Made by a program: the position numbers and the translations under genes. The notes beneath the pieces are model-generated. The model saw only the letters and a list, made by a program, of their open reading frames with translations, ran no database searches and was not told the DNA's origin. From the NCBI GenBank assembly GCA_014621425.1, contig JAANBB010000164.1, positions 1-64,000 of the forward strand: 64,000 nt of DNA, read 5' to 3'. Below are positions 44,969 through 56,676 of the stretch, piece by piece; positions within the stretch are counted from its first letter, which is position 1, and each line of letters opens with the position of its first letter. Source of the DNA: Cylindrodendrum hubeiense. Its lineage: Eukaryota > Ascomycota > Sordariomycetes > Hypocreales > Nectriaceae.

Positions 44969-45083
44969 GTAATCCAAGCGTGTACATCACAGTCGCGGGA
45001 GGCATTGCTGCCAACCTCCATAACAATGCGAGACGGAAACATAAAAATATCTGGCGATGTGGGCGCAGAACTCGACAGAGAAT
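44969..45083 (-). pseudogene. Decayed partial copy A of NCR1
   Basis: Matches 45626-45739 (inside NCR1) in the same orientation over about 115 bases, by eye roughly 80 percent. Shared runs include GGCGATGTGGGCGCAGAACT. Differences are mostly G to A and C to T relative to the gene, several at TpG or CpG, as RIP would produce. The reading frame is broken. Confidence 0.75.
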
Positions 45084-45121
45084 TGGATATAAAATCTTCA
45101 TCTCAATCAGAGGGCGCAGCT

Positions 45122-45201
45122 ACTGCTGCCTGCTTCCATGACGGTGCGAAACGGAAACATGGACATTCTGGTGATGCAGATGCAGAGCTCAACAGAGATC
45201 T
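45122..45201 (-). pseudogene. Decayed partial copy B of NCR1
   Basis: A second fragment matching NCR1 45660-45738, shared runs such as TGCTTCCATGAC-like and CTCAAC(A/G)GAGAT. Its substitutions are more mixed than in copy A, so it may be older or derived separately. Confidence 0.65.
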
Positions 45202-45324
45202 ACCATATCTCTGTGGCCAACCACATAATGCGCTGAACGCATCTAGGCAGTAGACATCCAAAAGGGACAACTTAAGCCTAAGATTTATTAGACCCTAGCC
45301 TTGAAGCCATTTAGGGCCTTATGC

Positions 45325-48300
45325 TTAGTACTCGTCTTCCGAATCGCTGTTATCGTTGACTCTGATCGCTCGCCACCTTCTATCAGTCAGATCTTGGGCG
45401 GCGGTGCCCTCGCTCTCCGGATCAACATATCCCTTGCCGCCAGCAATGCTCAAAGCCACTGGCAGGAATACCAGGGCGTGAAGAGCGGCGAAGACAACGA
45501 GAGATAGCCAGACGCGGAAGTAATAGATCTCGAAGATCTTGGAGCGGGTGAATGCGAGAACACAGACACCCAGGAGCTTGGTGACTGTGATGCCGGAAAA
45601 CACGGATCCGCCGACATTGACGAGGGCAGTCCAAGCGCGTGCGTCACGGCCGCGGAAGGCGTTGCTGCCAGCTTCCATGACAGTGCGAGAAGGAAACATG
45701 AACGCTCTGGCGATGTGGGCGCAGAACTCAACGGAGATTCCGACGCAGATGATGAGGTTGACGAGAGAAACTGCGTTTAGGGACACATTGAACACCGCCA
45801 TCGCTCCCATGATATCGACAACGCTCATAATCACAGTGAGGGTCACAACCAGAGAGGTGAGTACCGAGCCGAGTAGCAAGGCCGCAACGACGAAGATAAG
45901 GCCGACTGCAGCAGACAAGAGCCCTGCCGTGAGAGGCACAATGCTCAGGTACTGGTCGAAGAAGATGTAAAAGACGCTGTAAGGGAAAACATCAGCACCA
46001 GTCCTCTCGCCAATCTCTGAGGCGATGCGACGAGCTGCGGAGTAAGCGCTGATAAAGTCTTCCTGGCTTCTCAAAGGCGTGTGGGCAGTTCTGAAGTGGC
46101 TAGCCTTCACGCTTTCGCCATTTTCTTCGAGAATCACAGCTTGTCCATAAGCGGCCTCACCACCCAGGGGGCATCGATCGTCCGTCGGGCTTGCAAGGAA
46201 CTTCTTCAGGTACTCGATGAATTCCTCGCCTTCTGGCATTCCGTAAAGGGTTGTATTCCAAGCTGGATCCCGGTCGGCAAAACATGTCGAACCGTGCTCC
46301 ACGCAGCATTCTTCGTAGATCGGGTTGAGCCAAAGGAAGTAGTCATCGATCCAGCTTGCAGTCGGAGAGGAAATGAACGAAAGTTCCGGTCTCTGTCTCT
46401 CGAGCTCCAAGCTGTTGGTGAGGGACAGCGATTGGCAAGTTGTAAATCTGGAACAAACTTCTTGCTGTTGCTCACGCTTCGAGGTGTCGGCTCCACGAGT
46501 AACAAAGTATACAGGTGGGCCAATCTCCAAATAGTCATACAGGTCATTGAAATAAGGGATCAGGTAAGAGCCATCTGGAATGGCATCTCGTTGGTCAAGG
46601 CCAAGCTGGATCTCTGGTAACAATGCCAGCGCAGCCGCGAACATGCCGAAGAAGATGGCGACAACAGCCAGCTTCACCTTCTTTCCAAGAAGGCTTGGGG
46701 CGTAGGTGTTCTTGATAAAAACCTGCAGCATGCTCTCCTCAGCCATGTCGGAGCCCCGGCTGGCGCCGTTCGCATAGCCATTGGTGCCGCCATTGAGATG
46801 GACTCTCGCCTTGGTGATTTGCCACCATGGCCACAGCTCGCATCGATGATCTTCCACCCGCATCTGGTTAAGTGACAGGAAAGAAACAAACATTGTCATC
46901 TGAAGCACCGCATTGACCAAGACGGCACCGGCAGCATACGCGGCAAAGTTGCGGACAGCGGGCATACCCACAGCAGTGCCAAGGGCGAATGCAACCGTTT
47001 CGGTGAGTGCAGAGAAGAGAATGGAGGGGCCCATGCGACCAAGAGCCCTGGCAACGCGTTCCTCAACCATCTGGTCAGGGCAGCTAACGTTGACCCTCTC
47101 CAGCTCGTGTACGATCAAAAAGATGTTGTCAACGCCCACCGCGAGGACAATGAAAGGAATGACCTCAACGATGATGAGAGTAGCCTTGAGGCCAACCCAA
47201 GAGAAAAAGCCAATTGAAGCACCAATCGACATGAGGACGATGACGATGCCGACAAGTCCCAGTGTCACCTTTGACTCAACCAGCAACACAGCAGGGTTCC
47301 TGAAGATGTGCTTGAGGGGGGTGCCAAGTGCCATGCAGGCATAGATGAACATGACGAGGTAACTGATGATGATGATCTTGGCATCCGTGTTCGTCGACTT
47401 ATTGAGCTCCTGCTCCAGACTGATTTCGGTGTTGAAGGACAGGCGGAGGCCTCTGCTCGTAGCCTCCTCCTGGACATCCAGAAGACGGTCACGAAGGGCA
47501 TTTTCCCAATCAATGGCGCGTGCGAGTGCATCGGTTCCTTCCTCAGCGTTATTGACGACCCATGTAACTGTGAGGGCTTGCGCATCGGCCACATCGTCCC
47601 CGTAGCCACCAAGGACCATATCGGGGTCGATAGGTTGGCCAAAAGCAGGTCGGCAATCCACCGGGCTCTTAGCACATGCATGCAAGTCCTCTTTCCAGTA
47701 ATCCGGGTCAAGACCTCCTTTGGAATACCAGTAACCCGTGACGGACTGGATGACGCAAGCATCGTTGGCAGGCTTGAAGCACAGGTCATTGAGAAACTTG
47801 CCATAAGTCGGACTTTCCAAACTCTCGATGCTCTTCTCGACATCCATCCACCATTTTAGAGTATCATAGCTGAGAACGGGGCCAGGTCCGGATGGGTTGG
47901 TATCGTTGACCAGGAAGATCTTTTCGGCACGATAGAAAGGTCCAAAGTTGGTATCAAAGTAGGCTTTTTCTTGGGCTGCCGCAGAAGACGGGCTGACCCA
48001 GAGCCGTGCAGGTTCCATCTCAAGGTCGAATCGGAACCATCCAGCGCTAAGGATAGCAACAACGAGGAGACTCAAGCCGATCGAAAGTCCTGGGAATCGA
48101 GCAGCTGCGTGACCGAGTTGATAGAAAGCTCTGTCACACTTGTCATTGAGCCAGTAACGCTTGGTAGGACGGTCGCGCATAGCTTCCGTCTGAACCGGTC
48201 CGCCCTCATCCTCGTCATCGCTGTGGGAAGCTTCGTGTAGCAGTCGGGTCCTCTCAACACGACGCTGGGCATACTTCTTCCATGCGACACGACCAAATAC

Positions 48301-49231
48301 CGAGGACGCCAGGGCAAAGAGAAGAAGGCCGTAGACAAAGATAGAAACGAATGAGAGGCATGGCAGGATGCCAACATGACAAGATTTTGCGCTCTTGACG
48401 TCCGGAAGCTCTGGGCACACTTCGGGACAGTCGACACAGACGCAGCGGTAGTCAGGGTCTTCGTCGTTGCACTTTTTGGGCGTCATTTCGATGGGGTGCA
48501 TCTGTGGCTCGGTATACTTGGTTGGGTAATTGATCTGGAACGGGGAGCCGACCAAGGGCTTCTTATCGCCGAGGAATTTGAGCATCTCGGTGTAGTTTTT
48601 AGCGCCGCCTCCGATCAGGTCCATAGCCCTGCTGTTTGCTCCTCCAAACTTGACTTCCTTGCAGCTGTCGTAGAGGCCAGAGCCATACTCTTCGGAGATC
48701 AACTGATCGAGCTCGGTGACAAGGTGCTTGTCGCCCTTGGTCGCGGAATCGGTAACGTTGATAAATAATGACTGATCGGGAGAGCAGGTAAAGGTGCAGA
48801 ACATATTAAAGAAGTTGTCTTTACATGCTGGGCAGGATCCTATGAGGGTGTTTGGGGTGCCGAGTTCGGACTTGAGGGATTGGACCTTGGAGCTACGTCA
48901 GTATTCCCCTCTCGTCAAGATGCGCCGCGCTGCTGCTGGAGATGCTCACCTGGCCCAAGGTACAGCACACGGGGCCGGTCTTCCACTTCTGGCCGCAGAG
49001 GTCAACAAGTTCCTTGCGTAGCTGCTCGTCGGGGTCCTCGGCCAGGTCATTATCGACGCAAGGGAGTTCCTTGCCGAAGAAGGACTGTTTGCCGCAATGG
49101 CCGCGGAAGGCACATCGGCCCGGCTCGTGCTTCGGAGTGAACAGCTCTGTGCTCGTCAGGTCGGCGCTGGTCAGGCCGGCGCCGGCCAGGAGCAGAGCCC
49201 CAGCCCCAAAGGGCGCGATGCGATGATGCAT
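45325..49231 (-). CDS. NCR1: NPC1-type sterol transporter
   Basis: Vacuolar/lysosomal membrane protein that takes up sterol from NPC2 and passes it through the membrane. Two exons: 49231-48950 and 48885-45325; 1,280 residues, usual NPC1 length. The start at 49231 opens a signal peptide (MHHRIAPFGAGALLLAGAGL). The Cys-rich N-terminal sterol-binding domain follows (GHCGKQSFFGKELPC, CCTLGQVQSL, SCPACKDNFFNMFCTFTCSP). The sterol-sensing domain is in the middle (around EVIPFIVLAVGVDNIFLIVH), and an RND-type second half ends with LINLIICVGISVEFCAHI-like sequence and an acidic tail (DNSDSEDEY). The intron acceptor is CCAAG at 48886; a nearer TAG would shift the frame. Two broken copies of its C-terminal coding region lie just beyond the stop codon. 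Confidence 0.95.
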
Positions 49232-50484
49232 CTCGAGGTTGCGAAGCTCGAGGTGCGAAGGTCGAGGCCGCTCAGCCGCGTCAACGGTAGAGCGGGAGCG
49301 GGTGTGGGTGCGGGTTTCGGGGTTCGGGAGGGTCAGTCGCACGGTGAATATGGATGCGGGTGTGGATAATGATGTTGCTCGAGGAGCAACGCTGCGCGCT
49401 ACGGAAGATGATGAAGAGGTGACGATGACGATCCTGTGTCGCGTGGAGTCGGAGGGAGGGTGGGCGGTGGTGGGTGGTGGGTGCGCCGAGGCCTGGGGAA
49501 GGCACCGACGTAATTAGTGGCGGGAGCTCGACTGCGGCAGCTTCCCTCCACTTTTAGCTGCCTTATGTAAAGCACTGCACGTAATTACCACAGGACCTAG
49601 CACGGCCGCCTACTACGTAGTATGGACCCGATTTTCCGAGACTGGAATAAGACTTACATCATGATAGCAGCGTCCTGCCTAACATTGGGAGGGGTTTCAC
49701 TATCTATTTATTCATGTATTTCGCTACAACCCCGAGGTTCCTCGACATATTCGGTACTTGTGGCCTGCAACACAGTGGACGGGGTATCTGACGCACAATG
49801 GCATGTTTTGGGCCGCGGTCGCAAGTCACCTGCGTCATCCAAATGCTTGGACCTACCCCTGCCAGCGCCCGGCGATGAGCTAGCCCCACATGACTTGGTG
49901 GCTGGTGGCTGGTGGCGGGTGGCTGGCAATGCAATGAATGCTGAGGAGTGAGGACTCGGACCAGGTTGCTCGGGGGATCGGGCGAGCGCCGAGGAGGATC
50001 CATTCCACAGTGCCTACCCTGTACCTATACATCGAGGCAAGCATTGTCCAGGCAGAGGCGCATCATGGATGCTGAATAGCCTTTTGTTTGAGGTTCTGAG
50101 AGGGGTAGTTTGCTCATCCGAGAAACAAGGGGCCTCGATCTTCTCCCGGTTAGTGATTCAGCTACTGCATTTAAGGTACCCGCGTACCTTGCTGCCGCTA
50201 GTTTTACTTGCATGCACGGGATTCATCACAAAACGCCGCCATTCGTCACCCTCACCTCGCGGAGAATAAGCCCATTTCGAGCAGCATTTATCAGAGCATT
50301 TATAGCAACATTTCATTCTGTTTCTAGTAGTTCATAGTATTTAGTTTATAACATTTTACGTTTATCAAGATTCACCTAAATATTCACAGAAAACACCAAT
50401 AAACAGGGCAGGCTAAAGTGTAATATCCCATCTCATATTATACAAAGCTATTGGAACAAGATTTTCTCAGTGTAGACGAAACTC
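49232..50484. other. Intergenic region
   Basis: No gene recognised. The portion next to 49231 is the NCR1 promoter; 50280-50480 is AT-rich 3' flank of GPI18. Small open frames at 49.6-50.3 kb have no recognisable features. Confidence 0.45.
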
Positions 50485-51840
50485 CTATGCAGGCGGCATA
50501 AACGAAGCAAAAAGGCCTCCTTGTATGCTCGCATACATGACAATAAAGACGGTGATGGTATAACCCAATCCTTGCCTCTCCTTGTCCATCATGCACGAAG
50601 CTACCCACCAATACCACACAGGGTAGGCCGAAGACAGACGGCTGATGATCTGGACATGGTAGTTGGTGATTGCAAGCACAGCTAGAATCGTTTGTGTTGA
50701 AGCTAAAGTGTACACAAAGTCGCGATATCGCTTGTCTGCGCCAGGGCCCATGAGTATCAATCCTCGTGATGGATCCCGGATTATATCAGAGCCGGATTTG
50801 AGAAGGACAGCAAGCATGGGGCCGGCCAGGAGAAACATTGGAATTTGATTCGGGGTCCAATACCTGAGGAAGCCAACGTTCCTGTTTGTTCATGTTAGCT
50901 GGAGGGTCCGAGCCAGCAGACGATTGAAGCCTTACCAATACTCTTCCTGCACAAACGTATATATGCTTGGGATTAGGCGCGAGCACCATGGCCGTAGCGA
51001 TGCTTCTGGAGAGCTGCCTCCACAGTATCTCATCCAAGCGATAGCCTGGGGAACAACAATGCCTGCCGCGACCAAAAGTCCGCCGATAATGGGAGCCACA
51101 AGGCGCAGCACCTTGGAAAAGCTGGGGGCGTTGAAGAATGCCGACAGGCACTTGATTGACTCGACGGCAAACAGAAGGCCGCTGAATACGCCGTTGCTGC
51201 GGAACGTGGTTGACAGGCCAAAGACGATGCCTGCTCCAACAACGGCCGCATTGCGCCTCAGTGAATCAGGACTACTCTTGACGCTCAGGGCAAATAGAAG
51301 GTTGCCGACAAAGGACAGGCAGGAGAAGGGGCTCTCGGCATACGGCGCCGAGAGAAAGAGTCCTGCCGGGGAGAGGATGTGGATGACGGATGCCACAAAT
51401 GCAAGCCTCCTGTTGCTGCTAATGACAATGGTAAGTTGATATAGCGCCAGGACAGCGATGAGGTGAGAGATGTGGGCTATGGCGATGGCAGCGAGAGGCT
51501 CCCATACTCCAGTCAAGTCCAAGCCCATCGCCCTCAGTACGCCGCCGATGCCACGCACGACGGTCGGCAGGCCCGCGGCAAATGCCCACTCCTGCTCAAA
51601 GACGTAGCCCCGGCGCGCGGAGCTCATGAAGTAGAGGGCATCCCATCTGGTAAGCCGTGTGGCGATGGCGGGCACCTGCGTCGAGTTCCCGTAGAGGACC
51701 TCGAAGAAGACGGACGTCGACGTGTCGTAGTCCGAGGCCGCCGCGGAGCCGAGCGCGATGGCGACCAGGAAGGTCTTCCACGCGGCAAATGCGGCGGTTA
51801 GCGAGAGAAAGGGCCGCGACTCATAGTTAAGGAGACTCAT
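50485..51840 (-). CDS. GPI18: GPI mannosyltransferase 2 (PIG-V/GPI18)
   Basis: ER membrane enzyme that adds the second mannose to GPI-anchor precursors, using dolichol-phosphate-mannose. Two exons: 51840-50936 and 50881-50485; 54-bp intron, frame joins EEYW to NVGFLRYW; 433 residues. Family motifs: TRWDALYF and QEWAF in the first lumenal loop, SPAGLFLSAPYAESPFSCLSF, FRSNGVFSG, and NYHVQIISRLSSAYPVWYWW near the end. About eight hydrophobic segments. The start at 51840 (MSLLNYESRP) is the first ATG of the frame after the upstream non-ATG extension. Confidence 0.93.
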
Positions 51841-52539
51841 GATGGCGGTGTGCCCGGCGGTTTGTGGGTTGTGATTGAAATTGGCGATGAATGAACTGTC
51901 ATGATAGAAGTGGGCCACCAAGACACCGTGTCAGGGGAGCCGCAGTATTCGCAGCACTGAACCCGCTGGCGATGAGTTTCAACCAACTCACATGTACATT
52001 AATAAATTATTTGTCCTACTAGAAAAAAGAAGATAAGAATGAGATCATATTCTCATTGAAATCAAAATTAAATATCTCTATTGAGATGCCAGATCAAGGC
52101 CAACCTCTGGAAGGATATTCCTAGGCTGGTGAATCCCAGAGGTGGTTCCAGACTTTTGTCAGGTGTCGGCGAACCACGCTCTAAAATAATGGGCTAGTCA
52201 GTGGACTCAGAACTGGACAACCACCTCCATCTCAACCAACAGCGCAGTCTATTCATCTTCAGCTTCTGGGTTGTCCTGTCAGCTTCATCCATTATAAGGC
52301 CACATATTTGATGGTATTTCTTTCAATTCCCAACCTCAGTTTACTGTGGAACATCCTGCCTACGACTGTCATATTTGGCCCAGCGATGCTGCTGCCTGTG
52401 TGACTCCAACGGCTGGCAACAAACATCCATTTTCTGGGGGTGCATAACAAGGGTTATCCCCCTTGTGACTAACAATTCAACGAGTACTCGTTGTTGAGTC
52501 CAACTCTCAACCATAAAATTACCTGGAAATTACTTCAAA
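51841..52539. other. Divergent intergenic region
   Basis: About 700 bp between GPI18 (-) and the esterase (+). No gene seen. Confidence 0.45.
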
Positions 52540-53484
52540 ATGGACGACGACCCTTGGACGTCTCCCAATCCTGCATCGGAACCTTCTCTTCAGCCGTCCC
52601 GCCGCCCGCCTCTCGGCGAGTTCCCTCCCACCATCGTCATCCCTCCTCTATCACCAACCCACAACCTCACCGTCGTCTTCCTGCATGGCCGCGGATCCAA
52701 CGCTCGAAAATTCCACGGCCCTCTGCTCTCATCGCATATTCCTAACACGGAACTTACATTCCGCGAGGCACTTCCCCATGCCCGCTTCGTCTTTCCCACT
52801 GCGCCACTCATGCGTGCCTCCAAGTACCGGCGATCCATAATTCACCAGTGGTACGAGGGCACCGGCGATTGGGAGCCTGAGTCTCGCGGTGAGATGCGAC
52901 CTAGCGTGGAGCATATCCGCGGCATTCTGAGGGATGAGATTGAGCTGCTTGGAGGGGATGCGGGGCGGGTGGTGTTAGCCGGCATCAGTCAAGGCTGTGC
53001 TATGGCTTTGACGAGCTTGTTGCTGTGGGAGGGAGATCCTCTGGGTGCCGTGGTGGTCATGTGCGGATTCATGCCCTTGGCTTCAAGTCTGATGTCTATT
53101 CTCGAGGACGAAGTCCATCCAGATAGCGAGGATGAAGGCATTGTGTTTGAGCCCGAGCCTGAAGATGACCCCTTTGAGAGAGACCCTTCAGAAGACTCCA
53201 AGACTCCACTACAGCTAACCATTGACGAGCTTCGTGACGAGGCTGAAGTGGTACCCATATGCTCAACGACAGAATCTTTCCCGTTCTTGACTACTCCGGT
53301 CTTCATGGGTCACGGTACAGAGGACGAAAAGGTGGCATATCAACATGGCCAACATGCTGCCAAGCTACTGGAGCAAATGGGGATATCGGTTGATTTCCAT
53401 ACGTACCCTGAACTTGGTCATTGGTACTGCCCTGAGATGCTGGGGGATATTCTCGAGTTCCTGGATGGAAAGCTTGACTTGTAG
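52540..53484 (+). CDS. Phospholipase/carboxylesterase-family hydrolase (acyl-protein thioesterase-like)
   Basis: Alpha/beta hydrolase of the APT/carboxylesterase family. Intronless, 314 residues, somewhat longer than typical APT (about 230) because of an N-terminal extension and an acidic insert (DEVHPDSEDEGIVFEPEPEDD) between the nucleophile and the acid. Motifs: TVVFLHGRGSNARKF (oxyanion region), LAGISQGCAMAL (nucleophile Ser), FMGHGTEDEKV (Asp) and YPELGHWYCPEML (His), a complete triad. The substrate may be an acylated protein, a lysophospholipid or a small ester; sequence alone does not decide. No signal peptide, so probably cytosolic. Confidence 0.82.
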   Translation: MDDDPWTSPNPASEPSLQPSRRPPLGEFPPTIVIPPLSPTHNLTVVFLHGRGSNARKFHGPLLSSHIPNTELTFREALPHARFVFPTAPLMRASKYRRSIIHQWYEGTGDWEPESRGEMRPSVEHIRGILRDEIELLGGDAGRVVLAGISQGCAMALTSLLLWEGDPLGAVVVMCGFMPLASSLMSILEDEVHPDSEDEGIVFEPEPEDDPFERDPSEDSKTPLQLTIDELRDEAEVVPICSTTESFPFLTTPVFMGHGTEDEKVAYQHGQHAAKLLEQMGISVDFHTYPELGHWYCPEMLGDILEFLDGKLDL

Positions 53485-53923
53485 AAGTATTCAAGACGCT
53501 TGCACCAAAGGTGTACTCAGTCGTAAGAAAATACTTACAGTCAGTTGGGTAGCTCTGATCGAGAGAGAATCGATGATTTAGTGCTACTGCAAGTATTTAG
53601 CCTGTCCATGGGCTTGGCATACATCGCCAAAAGAGATAAGCTGGCGTGATTGTATTTTCATGTCTCCGACATGCTTGTCAGATTTATATCCGCCAACCCC
53701 GAGGGTTCCGTGAAGTGACATCTCTGGCAGGCTATGCATTGTGACCTCGTGTTCCGTTGGGCGAATGATTCCTCTCGTAGTCCCGCCCACCTCGCCGAAT
53801 CATCTGTGTAGTGATATCATCCCTCGGCAGTTGTGAAAGTATATAAAATGATCAAAGAGCTCACATTTTACATCTTCAGTCCCCAAGCCGAAGTAGTCCA
53901 TCACTCGGAAATTCTCCCTCATC
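53485..53923. other. Intergenic region
   Basis: Short gap between two plus-strand hydrolase genes. A TATATAAAAT motif at about 53840-53849 lies some 80 bp before the next start and is a plausible TATA box. Confidence 0.5.
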
Positions 53924-54904
53924 ATGACGTCGACAACGGCCACCCAGCCAGTCCTTCTCACCTACGACAGCCAGAGCACCTGGAAGGAAATACAAACCCG
54001 TTTCCTCCCTGAACGCCTCCATTTTACCCCAGAGCACACCCCTTCGGAAGAATGGTGGGAAAACCGAGGCCACAAGATTCACCTCGACCGATGGCGGAAC
54101 CCCGCCGCCAATATCCGGGTCATCCTGCATCATGGCGTGGGCACCAATGGCCGGCAGATGTCCATGATTCTCGGCGTGCCTCTTCATGAAGCTGGCTTTG
54201 ACTTAGTCTCCATTGACATGCCTGGATTTGGAAAAACACGCGTCGCACCTGGTGTTACCTACTCGTATGATGACTGGGTCAACATCGGCAGCGACTTTGT
54301 CGACCACGAGCTTTCTCATGACGCCCGCCCAATCGTCTTGTACGGGCTCAGTGCTGGTGGTATGTTGGCATACCAGATCGCTGCTGTCAACAAGAAAGTC
54401 GTGGGCATCATTGGCATGTCGTTCCTAGACCAGCGCATCCCGCAAGTGTCAAAGGAGACCCTACATGGCCCTGTTATGGCTGCTCTTGGTTTGCCAATGG
54501 CGCGAATTTGCTCACGCCTTCCACTTTTGAAATCTCTTGCTGTGCCCATGTGGCTTGCGGCCAAGATGTCTGCGCTTGTCAACAACCCGGACGCCCTGAA
54601 GGTGTTCCGAGCAGACAAGTCATCGGCTGGCTCGTGGGCGACGATGCGCTTCCTCGGAACATACGCAACATACGTCCCTGCCTTGGAGCCCGACGCCTTC
54701 GATGTGTGCCCGATTCTGTTGACGCAGCCGGGTGAAGACAAATGGACACCCATCCATCTCAGTGAGCTAGTCCTGGGCCGAATCACGAAAGTCCCCATTA
54801 CGAAGATCATGTTGACAAACGCGGGCCACTACCCGCTCGAGGACCCTGGCTTGGAGCAAATGGCTGATGCTATTATTGAATTTTTGCATGACCGAGAAAA
54901 ATGA
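53924..54904 (+). CDS. Alpha/beta hydrolase (serine hydrolase, lysophospholipase-like)
   Basis: Intronless, 326 residues. Motifs: VILHHGVGTNGR (oxyanion loop), DMPGFGKTR, VLYGLSAGGMLAYQ (nucleophile Ser), TQPGEDKWTP (acid) and TNAGHYPLEDPG (His), a complete triad. The family is close to serine aminopeptidase S33 or monoglyceride-lipase-like hydrolases. No signal peptide. It is not obviously paralogous to the neighbouring esterase, with little similarity outside the fold. The substrate is unknown. Confidence 0.8.
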   Translation: MTSTTATQPVLLTYDSQSTWKEIQTRFLPERLHFTPEHTPSEEWWENRGHKIHLDRWRNPAANIRVILHHGVGTNGRQMSMILGVPLHEAGFDLVSIDMPGFGKTRVAPGVTYSYDDWVNIGSDFVDHELSHDARPIVLYGLSAGGMLAYQIAAVNKKVVGIIGMSFLDQRIPQVSKETLHGPVMAALGLPMARICSRLPLLKSLAVPMWLAAKMSALVNNPDALKVFRADKSSAGSWATMRFLGTYATYVPALEPDAFDVCPILLTQPGEDKWTPIHLSELVLGRITKVPITKIMLTNAGHYPLEDPGLEQMADAIIEFLHDREK

Positions 54905-55481
54905 TGCCAATGGAGAAACCGAAATAGGCTATTGTGCATACTGCAGTAACAACTCTACCTTTGGGATTCAGATGGCGACTCTTATTTGTGTGTGTTGGGA
55001 AGGCTTTGGGATCGATAATCAGTCGCGAATCATTAATAATATTTTCTTTAAATGAGTCAACGACTCGGTATAGTCTGTAAAAGCTCTGGTATTTTGCAAC
55101 AGTAATACTCAAAAATACCCGTGCGAGGAGTAGTACGTTCAGCATGTAGGCCAAGTCTATCACCGACCGGCCTGCATATTCCTCCAGGTTCCTTAGGAGC
55201 CATCGAACATTTTCGACATCATCGCGACTCGAAATGCTCTTGGTTGGAGGCTTTCAGTCTCTGCAGTCCTCGTCAAGAACAGAGGAGCATCTCATACCCG
55301 AGTCCTGTTCTGCCGTGAATGAAACCCATCCGTGTTCTAGGCGATGTGGTAAAACCTGGAATCTAGTCCAGGCGAGGGAACTACCTATCTGTACGCATAT
55401 ACCGTGGATCTTAACCCCGGAAGTGCGATGCATTTTGCATGGTAGACTAATATTGTGATCGGCAACGGACTTTAATGCTCA
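54905..55481. other. Convergent 3' region
   Basis: Between the hydrolase (+) and RAD10 (-). AT-rich at 54950-55100; no gene recognised. Confidence 0.45.
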
Positions 55482-56676
55482 TCAGCTTTCCCGGAGTCTC
55501 GCCAGCGCTGCTGCAACACCACCGCTCAGTTCGGCGCCCTTCGAAGCGTCAGCCGCCGCAGTCTTCTTCGACTCCTCGATAGCAGCGGCAAGCATTGCCT
55601 CTTCGTCGTCTTCGTCGTCCGTGTCATCCATGAACTGGAACTGTCTGGGAGCTGATGCACTGGGCCCTGCCGCAGCCGGCGTCACTACGGCCGGCGAATC
55701 TCGAGAGGGCTCCGTAGACGGCATCTCTCTCAGCGGCACCCGAGACAGCGGCTTGGCCTGGTTGAGCTTGGCCGTCCGGTCCGTTGCCTTTGTCGTCTTC
55801 TTGGCTGCCTTCTTCACCCGGAACGGCTCCTCTACCGCCGACGTCCACCGCTTGACCTTGATGCCGCCCCAGCCGCCCAGCATCCCAAGCTGTTCCGTGT
55901 CAGCATTAATGGCATTCTTGAGGCTGCCAAAGTTGCTGACGAGCGCCACGGCGTCCGACTTGTTGAGGCTCCTCGGCACCGTGACGAATTCGACGAGTCG
56001 TTCGCCGTAGTTCGAGGGTTGCTGACCGCGGATAGCGCCGAAGGTGGCCGACTCGTAGCTCTTATACAGCTCTAGGTAGCGGGCGGCCTCGGCGGCGGAC
56101 CAGCACAGGATGAGGGTGACATTGTTGACGAGGGACGTTTTGGAGAGCTCCTTGAGGGAGGCTTCGTGGTTGGGGATGTCCACCATGGTGAGAAGGATGC
56201 GCAGGTTGTATTTTCCTTGGAGGTTTTTGATTCGGGTGTAGACGTACTCGGGATGAAGGCGGTGGTACTTGAGACTATTGGAGCCATGCGCTTAGTATTC
56301 AATCGACGAGGCCAATCTAGAAAGTGACTAACCTGAGAAACAGAGCACAGGTACTCAACCCTAGGACATAATCCGCCGGGATATCGCTGTATTCCCACGG
56401 CATGGAGCGGATGCTGGTCAGAACGGGGTTTCCCCGCTGGCGCGGCGACACGAGGATGTTGGAGCCCGTCTGCTTCTGCGGCAGCGCCTGGGGCGTAGGC
56501 TGCACGACCTTTGCGCCGGATGCGTTCGCCGGAGGCGCTTTGTCGAGACGCTGCGGCGTGGGCTGCTGGATCCTCTGCGGCGCGGGTTGCTGGATCGGTC
56601 GGCGCACGACGGGCGCTGGGTCGGCGGCGGCCATGGCGGCCAGGAGCTCGTCATCGGCGCCGTAGTCGTCGTCCAT
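55482..56676 (-). CDS. RAD10: ERCC1/RAD10/SWI10 excision-repair subunit
   Basis: Non-catalytic partner of the XPF/RAD1 structure-specific endonuclease in nucleotide-excision repair and single-strand annealing, nuclear. Two exons: 56676-56333 and 56274-55482, 58-bp intron; 378 residues. The first 75 residues are a Gln/Pro-rich repeat region ([19 protein letters not shown]). The central domain begins [20 protein letters not shown], continues [13 protein letters not shown], and the join gives [15 protein letters not shown] as in human ERCC1. [21 protein letters not shown] and the helix-hairpin-helix tail ([19 protein letters not shown]) follow. A long Lys- and acid-rich C-terminal extension with a [10 protein letters not shown] cluster is fungal-specific. 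Confidence 0.94.

Larger units (their letters stand above)
44099..45324. other. AT-rich intergenic region with NCR1-derived debris
   Basis: No gene recognised. Between 44969 and 45205 there are two decayed direct copies of an NCR1 coding segment (separate entries). The rest is AT-rich without recognisable content. Confidence 0.55.

Noticed and set aside
48886..48895. NCR1 intron acceptor at the nearer TAG
   Set aside because: That acceptor shifts the frame and ends in a stop shortly after; the CCAAG acceptor restores the NPC1 sequence.
12246..56676. Possible functional grouping of two nucleotide-excision-repair genes (XPB type and RAD10)
   Set aside because: They are 40 kb apart with unrelated genes between; linkage is most likely coincidental.
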